From: Pseudonocardia sp. HH130629-09
GTDB lineage: Bacteria > Actinomycetota > Actinomycetes > Mycobacteriales > Pseudonocardiaceae
Direction of reading: 5' to 3'
NCBI RefSeq assembly: GCF_001294645.1
Contig: NZ_CP011868.1
Location: 4,092,001 to 4,156,000, forward strand
Length of the DNA: 64,000 nt
Below, piece by piece: positions 39,287-47,876 of the stretch. The notes under the pieces are model-generated. The model was not told the DNA's origin. It saw only the letters and a list, made by a program, of their open reading frames with translations, and searched no databases. Both the position numbers and the translations under genes were made by a program. Numbering within the stretch: position 1 is the first letter of the stretch; the number at the start of each line of letters is the position of its first letter.

Positions 39287-40471
39287 GTGACCAGTCCGAC
39301 CACGCAGGACGGCACCGCTGCTCTCGCCGCACTCGTCGACCTGGCGACCCCGTTCGCGGTGCGCACCGCGGTCGCCCTGCGGCTGCCGGAGCTGGTCCGG
39401 GACGGTCGCACCGACGCCGGTGAGCTCGCCGCGGCCTCCGGTGCCGATCCCGACGCGCTCGTCCGGCTGCTCCGCCATCTCGTCTCGGCCGGACTGTTCG
39501 CCGAGCCCGCGCCGGGCCGGTACGCGCTGACCCCGGTCTCCGAGGCGTTGCTGGACGACCGCAACGCACTGCTGCGTGCCTGGCTCGACGCCGACGGGCC
39601 CGGCCTGCGGATGGACCTCGCCTATGGCGGGATGCTGCACGCGGTCCGCACCGGCCGCTCGGCCTACCCCGCGGTGCACGGCCGTGAGTTCTGGGCGGAC
39701 TACCGCGCCGACGAGCGGCTGCGCCTGTTCTTCGGCGCGACGATGGCCGGCTTCGCCTGGCAGACCGGTCCCGAGGTCGCCGCCGGGTACGACTGGGCGC
39801 CGGTCTCCTCGGTGCTCGACGTCGGCGGCGGCACCGGGGCGCTGCTCCACGCGGTCCTGTCCGCGCACCCGCACCTGCACGGCGCCGTGCTCGACCTGCC
39901 GGAGGTCGCCCCGGAGGCCGAGGAGTTCCTGTCCGGGGCCGGGCTGGGCGAGCGGGCCCGCTTCGTCGGCGGCAGCTTCCTGGAGCCACTGAGCCTTTTT
40001 CAACCTGCCGTTCCGGCAGCTCAGGGGCCTGGTTGTGTGGGTGCAGACGCCGAGCTAGCGAGCCGGTGACCTGTGCAGCTGTGGTCAGAGCAGTTGCGCT
40101 GCAACCTTCGCGATCTCCTGACGCAGAAGCTCGCTGGTCAGGTTGAAAAAGGCTCACTGCCCACCGGCTACGACGTGCTGCTGGTGTCCCGGGTGCTCAC
40201 CGACTGGCCCGACGAGGACGCCGTCCGGATCCTGCGCCGCTGCGCCGAGGCCGTCGCGCCCGACGGCCGGGTGCTGGTGGTCGAGGTGCTGGCCGGGGAG
40301 GAGCACGCGAAGAACAACGCGTCGTTCGACCTGCAGTCGCTGACCCTGCTGGGCGGCCGGGAGCGGGTACCGGAGGCCTTCGACGTCCTCGCGTCCGAGG
40401 CCGGTCTGGTCGCCCGGGGCCGCCGGGACGGCGCGAACGGTCTGGTCGTGCTGGAGTACGCCAGGGCGTGA
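39287..40471 (+). pseudogene. O-methyltransferase gene interrupted by a 165-bp MITE
   Basis: Excluding the insert, the frame encodes a 338-aa SAM-dependent methyltransferase of the COMT-like family: N-terminal winged-helix dimerisation region, SAM motif VLDVGGGTGALLHAV, and C-terminal DWPDEDAVRILRRCAEAV. The join reads GSFLEPL + PTGYDVLL. The insert plus target duplicate is 168 bp, so the frame is preserved on both sides, but a TGA at 40067-40069 inside the insert stops translation. GTG 39287 has GAAAGGA upstream. The truncated product ends before the catalytic part, so the gene is most likely inactive. Confidence 0.9.
39991..40155. mobile_element. MITE (non-autonomous miniature insertion element), 165 bp
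   Basis: Terminal inverted repeats GAGCCTTTTTCAACCTG / CAGGTTGAAAAAGGCTC are perfect over 17 bases. ACT is present on both sides (39988-39990 and 40156-40158) as a 3-bp target duplication; removing the insert plus one ACT restores the methyltransferase frame. The AT-rich ends contrast with the host gene. No coding capacity is seen. Parent element not in the window; ends and a 3-bp duplication would fit an IS5-like group, but this is uncertain. Confidence 0.92.
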
Positions 40472-40473
40472 GC

Positions 40474-41778
40474 TCATCGGGCCGCCGCACCCGACCCGCG
40501 GACCGTCCGGGCCCAGCCGGGCAGCCGAGCGGCCCGCGGGTCGGGGAGCACCCCGATCTGGTGAAGGCGGTCCACCGGGGTCAGGCGCCGGATCCCGAGT
40601 CCGGACATGGTGTGCATAACCTCGTGCCGGATCCGGTCGTTGGCACCGGTCCCGGTCAGCGCACGGTCCCCGATCCAGGACCGTCCGGTGATCATCCGGG
40701 CGGCGTTGTGGCTGGTCCGGCCGATGTGGTGCAGGTCGTGGCGGCGTGCGGTGTCGTAGCGGCGCAGCGCGTGGTCGACGACGTCGTCCTGCAGCGAGCC
40801 GCCCTGCCGGAGCATCGCGGCCAGGGTGTGGGCGTCGGCGATCGAGCTGTTCATGCCCTGCGCCGCCATCGGGTGCACCAGGTGTCCGCTCTCCCCGACC
40901 AGGGCCAGCCCCGGCACCGTCAGCGCCGGCGCGAGTGTCCGGGACACCGGCAGCACCTGACGGTCCGCGACACCCGCGCGGAACGCCTCGGCCACCGGGT
41001 CGAGCCCGGGGCAGCCGCGCAGCACCCGGTCGCTCCAGGCGCGGAGCCCGTCCGGCCCGAGCCCGCGCAGCTCGTCCGCGGCGACCTGGACGTACAACCG
41101 CACCCGGCCCCCCGGGAGCGGGTACCGCAGCCGCAGCCCGCCGTCGGTCACGTAGGCGGAGAAGTCCGGCGGGACGGTGCCCGTCAGCTCGAAGGCGGCG
41201 AGCCGGTGCGGGTAGTCGGAACGGGGCGCGGTCAGCCCGGCCTCGCGCCGCAGCCGCGAGGAGACGCCGTCGGCGGCGACGACCAGCGCTGCCGTGACCG
41301 CGGTGCCGTCGCACCGGACGCCGGTGACCCGGTCACCGGTCCGGACCAGTCCCTCGACCAGCGCCCCGCGCCGCACCTCGACGCCAGGGGGCAAGGAGTC
41401 GCCGAGCGCCCGCAGGATCGTCGGGTAGTCGTGGGCCAGCAGCCAGGGCTGCGGGGTGGGCAGGTGCCCGTAGTCCAGCCGCATCCGGGGCGTCCCGTCG
41501 GCGGCCCGGGCGACCAGGTGCTCCAGCCGCAGCGCACCCGCCGCCTCCAGCCGGTCCGCCACGCCCCACTCCCGCAGGATGCCGAGGGAACCCGGCTGCA
41601 GCACCTCGCCCTTGGCGACCTGCTGCGGCTCCGGGCGCTTCTCCAGCACCAGGACCCGGTGCCCGAGCCTGCCCAGCGCGCAGGCCGCGGACAGACCGGC
41701 CACCCCGGCGCCGCACACCACCGCGTCGTACTCGGTGTCGTAGTCGGTGTCGCAGTCGGCGTCGTGTCCGTGGCTCAC
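40474..41778 (-). CDS. FAD-dependent monooxygenase/epoxidase of the terpenoid cluster
   Basis: This 434-aa class A flavoprotein has the Rossmann motif CGAGVAGLSAA, a DG-type middle motif (VVAADGVSSRLRREAG) and ALVGESGHLVHPMAAQGMN, the equivalent of the GD motif of squalene epoxidases and aromatic hydroxylases. GTG 41778 overlaps the cyclase stop by four bases, a tight coupling that suggests the two enzymes act in sequence, epoxidation then cyclisation. It converges with the methyltransferase gene. The N-terminus carries an Asp-rich tail. Confidence 0.88.
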   Translation of the reverse strand: MSHGHDADCDTDYDTEYDAVVCGAGVAGLSAACALGRLGHRVLVLEKRPEPQQVAKGEVLQPGSLGILREWGVADRLEAAGALRLEHLVARAADGTPRMRLDYGHLPTPQPWLLAHDYPTILRALGDSLPPGVEVRRGALVEGLVRTGDRVTGVRCDGTAVTAALVVAADGVSSRLRREAGLTAPRSDYPHRLAAFELTGTVPPDFSAYVTDGGLRLRYPLPGGRVRLYVQVAADELRGLGPDGLRAWSDRVLRGCPGLDPVAEAFRAGVADRQVLPVSRTLAPALTVPGLALVGESGHLVHPMAAQGMNSSIADAHTLAAMLRQGGSLQDDVVDHALRRYDTARRHDLHHIGRTSHNAARMITGRSWIGDRALTGTGANDRIRHEVMHTMSGLGIRRLTPVDRLHQIGVLPDPRAARLPGWARTVRGSGAAAR

Positions 41779-43451
41779 GTCAGGGCCTTCCGGTAGCGGC
41801 CGAGCGCGCGCAGCGCCATCCCGTGGGTGAACCCCGGGTTGGCGTAGCGGCTGACCCGGCGGACGTACTCGTGCACCGGCTCGGCCGGCCAGCCGCCGTC
41901 CGGCAGGCGGGCCGCCAGCAGCCACCGCACGGCCGGTTCCACCTCCGCCGGGGCCGCACCGGCGGCGAGCAGTGCCGCGACCGCCCAGCCGGTCTCCTCC
42001 ACGGTTCCCGGGGCGCCGTGGCCGTCGCCCCAGGACCCGTCGGGGTTGCGGGTGCGCTCCAGCAGGGCCCTGGCGCGGACCGCGGGCCCGTCCCCGCCGC
42101 GGCCGCAGCGGGCGAAGGTCTCCAGCACCGCGGCGGTGCCCATCGTGTGCTCGCGGTACCAGACCGACTCGAAGCCACCACCGGGCAGCTGGGCCCGGCC
42201 CAGCCAGCGCAGCGCGCGGCGGACCCGCCGGTCGTCGGCCGGCACCCCGGCGTCGAGCAGGGCGTCGAGCGCCTGCGCGGTCGTCGTCGGGCAGGGGCCG
42301 CTGTTCGCGACCCTGGTGTTGCGCACGCACAGACCCCAGGAGCCCCGGGAGTCCTGCCGGTCGGTGAGCCAGCCGACCCCCTCGGCCACGGCGGAGTCCT
42401 GCACGGTGCCGGGGAGCCTGCTGAGCACGGACACGATCTCGCCCGTCTCCAGCACGGCGGGCCAGCCGCGCCCGGCGGTCCAGCCCCAGAAGCCGGGCGG
42501 GCAGCCGAAGGCGAGGAAGGGCCGGTGCTGTTGCAGGCCCAGCAGCGCGTCCCGGGAGGCGACCAGGCGCTCGTCGTCGCCGTAGCCGGCCTCGACCAGG
42601 CCCCGTACCGCGTACATCGTCCAGGCCGCGTCCAGCGGGGTCGTGGCCCACGAGCCGTCCGGGTGCATGGACCGGCGCAGCCAGCCGACGGCGGCGTCCA
42701 CCATGTCCTGGCCGACGCCGGCGCGGGCCAGCCCGGTGCAGACCAGGCCGGTCACCCAGGCGTCCTCCGACCAGGATCCCGCGGACCCCTCGTGCTCGTA
42801 GGTCTGGCGGATCACGCGCAGCGCGTTCGGTTCGGCCAGCCGGGACAGCGTGCGCTGCACCCGGGTCAGCGGGCGGTGCCGGGTCTGGGCGAGCCCCAGC
42901 GCCGAGGCCATCGGCAGCCGCAGGTCGAACAGCCGCCGGTACAGGCCGGGCAGGAGCGCCAACTCCAGCGGGAAACGACGCATGTCGGCCGGCGCGATCC
43001 AGCCGACGAACCCGTAGAACTGCCGGCACCAGAGCACGACCTCCGGGTGCGGGATCGCGGCGAGGCCGCCGTAGCGCTCCATCCACCGCCGCCCGGCCGC
43101 GACCTGCTCGGCGGACCCCGCCGGGTCGACGAGGTGCAGCGCGGCGGCCGACACGGCGGTCGGACCCGGCTCCGCGGGCAGACCGGGCACCATCGCCCAG
43201 CCGCCGTCCTCGGTCTGGGTGCGACGCAGTCGTGCGGCCCCGGCGGCGATCAGGTCGGCGGTTCCACCGGGATCGGCGAAGTGCAGCGCGGTGACCGCAC
43301 CCGCCGTCGCGAGGGTGGACCGCAGGCTGTCGGCGCCGTAGTCGAACACGCCGTCGTCGCGGCGCGACCGCAGCAGCGCCTCGGCCCCTCCCGCGATCGC
43401 CTCCGACACCTCGTCGGCGAGCCGACCGGTCCCGGCGTGGGCCGGTGTCAT
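41775..43451 (-). CDS. Squalene-hopene-cyclase-like (class II terpene cyclase fold) protein lacking DxDD
   Basis: This 558-aa protein has at least five QW-type repeats (QTEDGGW 79-85, HPDGSW 263-268, DSRGSW 367-372, then NPDGSW and LPDGGW). In a hand alignment, the PDVDDTA catalytic motif of squalene-hopene cyclases corresponds to P331-A-V-L-E-T-G337, so the central proton-donating Asp is Leu and only an acidic residue (E335) remains. It is shorter than SHC (~630 aa). It is coupled to UbiA upstream (ATGA) and to the FAD enzyme downstream (GTGA). A cyclase working on a prenylated aromatic or an epoxide is inferred; a non-catalytic role is possible. Confidence 0.82.
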   Translation of the reverse strand: MTPAHAGTGRLADEVSEAIAGGAEALLRSRRDDGVFDYGADSLRSTLATAGAVTALHFADPGGTADLIAAGAARLRRTQTEDGGWAMVPGLPAEPGPTAVSAAALHLVDPAGSAEQVAAGRRWMERYGGLAAIPHPEVVLWCRQFYGFVGWIAPADMRRFPLELALLPGLYRRLFDLRLPMASALGLAQTRHRPLTRVQRTLSRLAEPNALRVIRQTYEHEGSAGSWSEDAWVTGLVCTGLARAGVGQDMVDAAVGWLRRSMHPDGSWATTPLDAAWTMYAVRGLVEAGYGDDERLVASRDALLGLQQHRPFLAFGCPPGFWGWTAGRGWPAVLETGEIVSVLSRLPGTVQDSAVAEGVGWLTDRQDSRGSWGLCVRNTRVANSGPCPTTTAQALDALLDAGVPADDRRVRRALRWLGRAQLPGGGFESVWYREHTMGTAAVLETFARCGRGGDGPAVRARALLERTRNPDGSWGDGHGAPGTVEETGWAVAALLAAGAAPAEVEPAVRWLLAARLPDGGWPAEPVHEYVRRVSRYANPGFTHGMALRALGRYRKALT

Positions 43452-44466
43452 GGTGTGTCCTCTCCGTCCCCGGCATCGGCCGGGAACTCGTGCCGGGCCC
43501 GCATCCGGGCCTGCATGACCAGCGATGAGACGAGTGCGGGCAGCACCACCGCCCCGGCGACGAGCGGCCCCGCGGCACCCGCGACGACGGCGCCCGCGAG
43601 TAGCAGTCGTTCGGCGACCAGCACCTCGTGCGAGCGCAGCGCACGACGGGGCGTCACCGTGCCGGGGCGCACCACGACGAAGGCCCAGCCACCGACGAGC
43701 ACCGCCAGTGCCAGACCACCGAACTGGGCGGCAGGCCGGTCCGCGACGACGGCGCCCACCCCGACCGCGACCATCGCCGACAGCCAGAGCACGGCCGCGG
43801 TCCGGACCGCCGTCGCGGTGCCGTGCCGGACCGGCACCGACCGGTAGCCGCCCGCGCGGTCGCCGTCGACGTCGCGCACCGTCCCGATCAGGTTGGACGC
43901 GGTGTCGTGCAGGGCGAAGCCCAGCGCGGCGGGCAGCAACGCCCAGGGGGGCCACGGCGCGACGGTCATCGCCCCCACGACCATCGCGAGCGCGGAGAGC
44001 ACCCCGCGGTTGAGGTTGCCGACCAGCCCCCGCTGCTTGAACAGCCGGCTGTAGGTGATGATCCCGGCGACCGCGCAGGCGAACACCGGCAGCGTCCGCC
44101 AGTTCACCACGGTGGTCAGCACCAGCGAGCCGGCGACGCAGGCGATCCCGCAGGTCAGCGCGGCCCGGGGGGGGTGAGCCTGCCGGACGGGATCGGGCGG
44201 TGCGGCTTGGCGATCGCGTCCAGGTCCCGGTCGAAGTAGTCACCGAGGTAGTGCCCGGCCAGCCAGCCGAGCACCGGGGCCAGCACCGCGACGGCGAGCG
44301 GCCCCGGGGAGCTGCCGCCCGCCACCAGCGCCCCGGCCAGTCCCAGCAACGCCGGGTGCCAGGTGGTGTACGGCCGCCAGGTCTCCCAGTGCGCCTGCCA
44401 GGTCCCCCCGCCCCGCCGCGGTGCGGCACGGGCGTCGGCGCGCAGGGTGCGCCCGTCAGCGGTCAC
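43448..44466 (-). pseudogene. UbiA-family prenyltransferase, frameshifted at an 8-base G tract
   Basis: The N-terminal piece (GTG 44466 on) holds the first Asp-rich motif GDYFDRDLDAIAKPHRPIPSG in varied form; the frame is lost at eight consecutive G bases (44167-44174; C on the coding strand). The second frame continues with the second motif VRDVDGDRAGGYRSVPVRHG and helices to TGA at 43448. A tract of nine (or six) C would restore a ~340-aa protein. UbiA enzymes attach a polyprenyl chain to an aromatic or other acceptor in the membrane. It overlaps both neighbours. Either a real mutation, a slippage-switched gene, or a sequencing error. Confidence 0.82.
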
Positions 44467-45506
44467 GGTCGACGGCGATCGCGGCGATCCCGGCGAGCCG
44501 GCGTGCCGCCTCGGCACCGGGGAGCTCACCGAGGCGGGCCACGGCCCGGTCGGCGTGGCCGCGCGCCCCGCACCGCGCCGCGTCCCAGAGGTCGTCCGCG
44601 GTCACGGCCGCGCGGAGCATCTCGTGCGCCTCGCTCGGGCCGAGATCCCCGGACAGGGCGGTCTCCACCGCCCGCCGCACGGCGGGTCCACCGTCGCGGT
44701 GTGCCAGCAGGACCGGCCAGGTGGGCCGCAGGTTGGCGGCGTCGCTGGTCGCGGGCTTGCCCGTGACCACGGCGTCGTCGAGGTAGGGCAGCAGGTCATC
44801 GAACAGCTGGAACGCGACCCCGGTGTGGTGGCCGTAGTGCCCGAGCAGGTCGACCTGCCCGGCGTCCCCGCCGCCGAGCGCGGCGCCCGCCCGGCACGCC
44901 CCCCCGGAACAGGGCTCCGGTCTTGAGAGCGGCCACCTCGAGGTAGTCGTCCAGGGTGCTTCCCGGTCGGCCGGGTCCGGGCGCGACGAGCTGGGACTCC
45001 TGGACCTGTCCGCGGCACAGGTCGCTACCGGCACGGGCCAGCTCGGCGACGGCCGTGACGACGGCCTCCGGCGGGGCCGCACACTCGGCGACGACGGCGA
45101 ACACCTCGAACAGCAGCGCGTCGCCGGTCACGATGGCGTCCGGGACGCCGTAGCGGGCGTGCACCGACGGCCGGCCGCGACGCAGGTCGTCGTTGTCGAT
45201 GATGTCGTCGTGCACCAGTGAGGCGACGTGCAGGTGCTCGACCGCCGCGGCGGCGGGGAGCACGTCCTCGCGCCGGCCGCCGACCGCCTCCGCCGCGGTG
45301 AGCAGCATGAGCGGTCGCAGGAGCTTGCCCGGTGCGAGCAGCGCGTAACGGGTCATCTCGTCGAACCGGGAGCCGGTGTCCGGACGACGCTCGGCGAGCG
45401 CGGAGCGGACGAGGCCGCGGGCCACCGTGTCGTCCCGGGCGGTGTCGCCGTCGGTGAGCGACAGCGCCCGGCTCACTGTGCCCGGCACAGGGCAGGTCTC
45501 CGACAA
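44456..45506 (-). pseudogene. Polyprenyl diphosphate synthase, frameshifted at a 7-base tract
   Basis: The first frame holds the first aspartate-rich motif LVHDDIIDNDD and the chain-binding LLAPGKLLRPLMLL; the frame is lost at 44899-44905 (seven G on the coding strand). The other frame continues with FQLFDDLLPYLDD, the second aspartate-rich motif, to TGA 44456. Removing one G gives a continuous ~345-aa synthase (FRGACRAGAALGG). The expected product is GPP, FPP, GGPP or longer; chain length cannot be read with confidence. The start is TTG 45506 or, with GGAG spacing, GTG 45488. It heads the synthase-UbiA-cyclase-monooxygenase operon. Confidence 0.82.
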
Positions 45507-45611
45507 TTCCTCGTAGAGCAGTGCGGGCGAGCGGTCCGGATCATCAGGCAGAACCTCCCCGAGAGCGGCACAGGCACGATCGGTGCCGTGTCAGCCGGTG
45601 AACGCGGCCCG

Positions 45612-45648
45612 AACGTACGATTACGTCATAGGTCGAGCAAGCGCTTGC
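45612..45648 (-). promoter_or_regulatory. Predicted promoter and LacI-like palindromic operator of the terpenoid operon
   Basis: On the minus strand TTGCTC (45635-45640) and TACGTT (45612-45617) are 17 bases apart. The perfect 12-bp palindrome GCAAGCGCTTGC (45637-45648) overlaps the -35 box; its CG-centred form is typical of LacI/PurR-family operators. The transcript would have a leader of about 100 bases before the synthase. Confidence 0.55.
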
Positions 45649-45757
45649 GGCGCCGGCCGGACATCGCTTAACACCCGAACTCCGGGGTTCTCACCAGACT
45701 CTGCGACCGCGTTCTCCGCAGCCGCCGACACCGCCCTCGGCGCAGGAACGACTCCGC

Positions 45758-46678
45758 TCAGTACGCCCCGGTCACCAGGTTCGGAGGCTCCTCGCCCCGG
45801 ACGAACGCCGCCAGCTGCTCGGCCGCGACGCCGTAGGCCCGGCGCATCGCCATCGGCACGGTCCCCCCGACGTGCGGGGTCAGGAGGAGCCCGGGTGCCG
45901 ACCAGAGCGGGTGCCCCGGCGGCAGCGGCTCGGGGTCGGTGACGTCGACGGCGGCCCGGATGCGGCCCGAGGTGAGCTCGGCGAGGAGCGCGTCGGTGTC
46001 CACCACCGGTCCGCGGGCGCCGTTGACCAGGAGCGCCCCGTCGGGCATGGCGGCCAGGAAGTCGGCCTCGACCATGCCGCGGGTCTCGTCGGTGAGCGGG
46101 ACGATCAGCACGGTCGCGTCGTACCGCGGGAGCAGGGCGGGAAGCTCGTCCCAGCCGTGGACGCCGTCGCGGGCGGTGCGCCCGACCATCGCGGTCTCCA
46201 CCTCGAAGGGCTCCAGACGGGCCCGGGTCTTCTGCCCCACGTCGCCCGCGCCGACGATGAGGATCTTCTTGCCGGCCAGCTCCTCGGTCTGGTGGTAGTC
46301 CCACTCACCGCGGTCCTGGGCCCGCACGAACCGGTCGAGGTGGCGGTAGACGGCGAGCAGCACCGACACGACCCACTCGGCGGTCGCGCCGCCGTGCGCG
46401 CCACGGCCGTCGGAGAGCGCGACACCGTCGGGCAGCCGCCCGATCCGCGCCTCGGCCCCGGCGGTGAGCAGCTGCACCAGCTCCAGGTGCGGGATCCGCT
46501 CGGTCATCGCGACGGCCTCGGAGGTCGCCAGGAACGGGGCGACCAGGACCCGGGCCCGCCCGGCCTCGTCCGGCAGCGGCTTCTCCGGGTCGTAGACGAC
46601 CGGCTCCAGCCCGTCCACCTCGGACAGGATCTCGGCTCCGGGGGCATGCGGCACGAGGACGGTCACGGGGCTGCGCAT
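45758..46678 (-). CDS. D-isomer-specific 2-hydroxyacid dehydrogenase
   Basis: It is a 306-aa NAD(P)-dependent dehydrogenase with VGAGDVGQKT as the dinucleotide loop, VNGARGPVVDTDAL and the catalytic TPHVGGT near the C-terminus. Compared with SerA it lacks the ASB/ACT domains. ATG 46678. It lies upstream of the terpenoid operon on the same strand but with a promoter-containing 250-bp gap, so it is probably not part of it. Substrate unknown. Confidence 0.85.
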   Translation of the reverse strand: MRSPVTVLVPHAPGAEILSEVDGLEPVVYDPEKPLPDEAGRARVLVAPFLATSEAVAMTERIPHLELVQLLTAGAEARIGRLPDGVALSDGRGAHGGATAEWVVSVLLAVYRHLDRFVRAQDRGEWDYHQTEELAGKKILIVGAGDVGQKTRARLEPFEVETAMVGRTARDGVHGWDELPALLPRYDATVLIVPLTDETRGMVEADFLAAMPDGALLVNGARGPVVDTDALLAELTSGRIRAAVDVTDPEPLPPGHPLWSAPGLLLTPHVGGTVPMAMRRAYGVAAEQLAAFVRGEEPPNLVTGAY

Positions 46679-46733
46679 GGCGTCCGACCGTACTCACCGG
46701 GCACTCACCTCGCGGGGCCTAGCCTGGTTCCTC

Positions 46734-47831
46734 GTGACCGCCCGGCTGCTGCTGATCGTCGCGACGCTCGTCGTGCTGCTGGCCGGTTGCGCCACCTTCC
46801 CCGACGCGGGCTCGCGGGACTGGCGGCCCCAGGCCGAGGGCGCCGGCGAGCTGGGCGGGCCGCCCCGGATCGCCCCGGAGGAGCAGGCACCGCCGTCGGG
46901 CGGGCCGCCGTCGCCGCAGCAACAGGGGCCCGCGGCGGCCCCGCAGCCGTGCGTCGACCCGGACCCCCAGGTCGTGGCCGCGTGTCTGGGGCCGGTCGGG
47001 GCGGTGGCCGTGCTCCCGCAGGGCGACCACGCACTCGTCGCCGAGCGGCGGACCGGACGGGTGCTGGAGGTCCGCCGCGACGCCACGCCGCGGCCGGTCG
47101 CGACGGTGCCGGTCGGTCCGGCGGGTGGGCTGACCGGGCTGGTCCTGTCCCCCGGCTACGCCGAGGACCGCCTGCTCTACGCCCTGTCCGAGGGCCGGGT
47201 CTGGCGGATCGCACCCGGTGAGGCGCCGAAGCCGGTGCTGGCGGGGCTGCCCCCGGGCGGGGCGCTGGCCGTCGACGCGGACGGCTCCTCGCTGCTGGTC
47301 GCCACGCCCGCCGGAGCGGGTCCGCTCGCCGGGGCGGTGCTGCGGATCGACACCCTGGGCCGGCCGGCCCCGGGCAACCCCGACCGTGCCTCGCCGGTCC
47401 TGGCCCGCGGGCTCACCGCGCCGGGCGGGGTGTGCGTCGACCCGGCGGCACGGACCACCTGGGTCACCGACCGGACGGCCGGGCGCGACGTCCTGTACCG
47501 CGTCGCCCCGGGCGCGCTCGGCGCGCCGGCCTGGACCTGGCCGGACCGTCCCGGAGTCGCGGGGTGCACGGTGCTGCCGGGCGCGGTCGTCGTCGCCCAG
47601 AGCACCGGGAAGGCGCTGTTCGTACTCAACCCGGGCCCCGAGGGCACCTTCACCGGCGACCCGACACCGGTGCTGGAGGACACCTACGGCCGGATCGGCC
47701 CGGTCACCCTCGCCCCGGACGGCCTGCTCTGGCTGGGCACCGTGAACCGCGACGGCGGTGCCCCCGGCAGCACCGACGACCGGGTGGTCCGCATCCAGCC
47801 GCCGACCGGCGGCGGGGCCAGCGCGATCTGA
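46734..47831 (+). CDS. Beta-propeller lipoprotein (PQQ-type sugar dehydrogenase-like)
   Basis: This 365-aa secreted lipoprotein has a signal peptide at 1-18 and a lipobox LLAGC with Cys19. A Pro/Gln-rich linker (~30-75) leads to a propeller domain with repeated VLxxG and LxxDADGSSLLVAT-type blades, similar to soluble glucose/sorbosone dehydrogenase-like proteins. PQQ and metal residues are not certain. GTG 46734 is preceded by TAGCCT at eight bases, suggesting a leaderless mRNA; this start gives the best signal peptide. Confidence 0.78.
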   Translation: MTARLLLIVATLVVLLAGCATFPDAGSRDWRPQAEGAGELGGPPRIAPEEQAPPSGGPPSPQQQGPAAAPQPCVDPDPQVVAACLGPVGAVAVLPQGDHALVAERRTGRVLEVRRDATPRPVATVPVGPAGGLTGLVLSPGYAEDRLLYALSEGRVWRIAPGEAPKPVLAGLPPGGALAVDADGSSLLVATPAGAGPLAGAVLRIDTLGRPAPGNPDRASPVLARGLTAPGGVCVDPAARTTWVTDRTAGRDVLYRVAPGALGAPAWTWPDRPGVAGCTVLPGAVVVAQSTGKALFVLNPGPEGTFTGDPTPVLEDTYGRIGPVTLAPDGLLWLGTVNRDGGAPGSTDDRVVRIQPPTGGGASAI

Positions 47832-47876
47832 CCCCGGTTCGGCGCGGGCTCGTCTCCGGCCGAGCGGCCAGGACGC

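Noticed and set aside
40073..40471. Independent small methyltransferase gene starting at GTG 40073
   Set aside because: The start lies inside the MITE, and the sequence is the C-terminal half of the interrupted O-methyltransferase.
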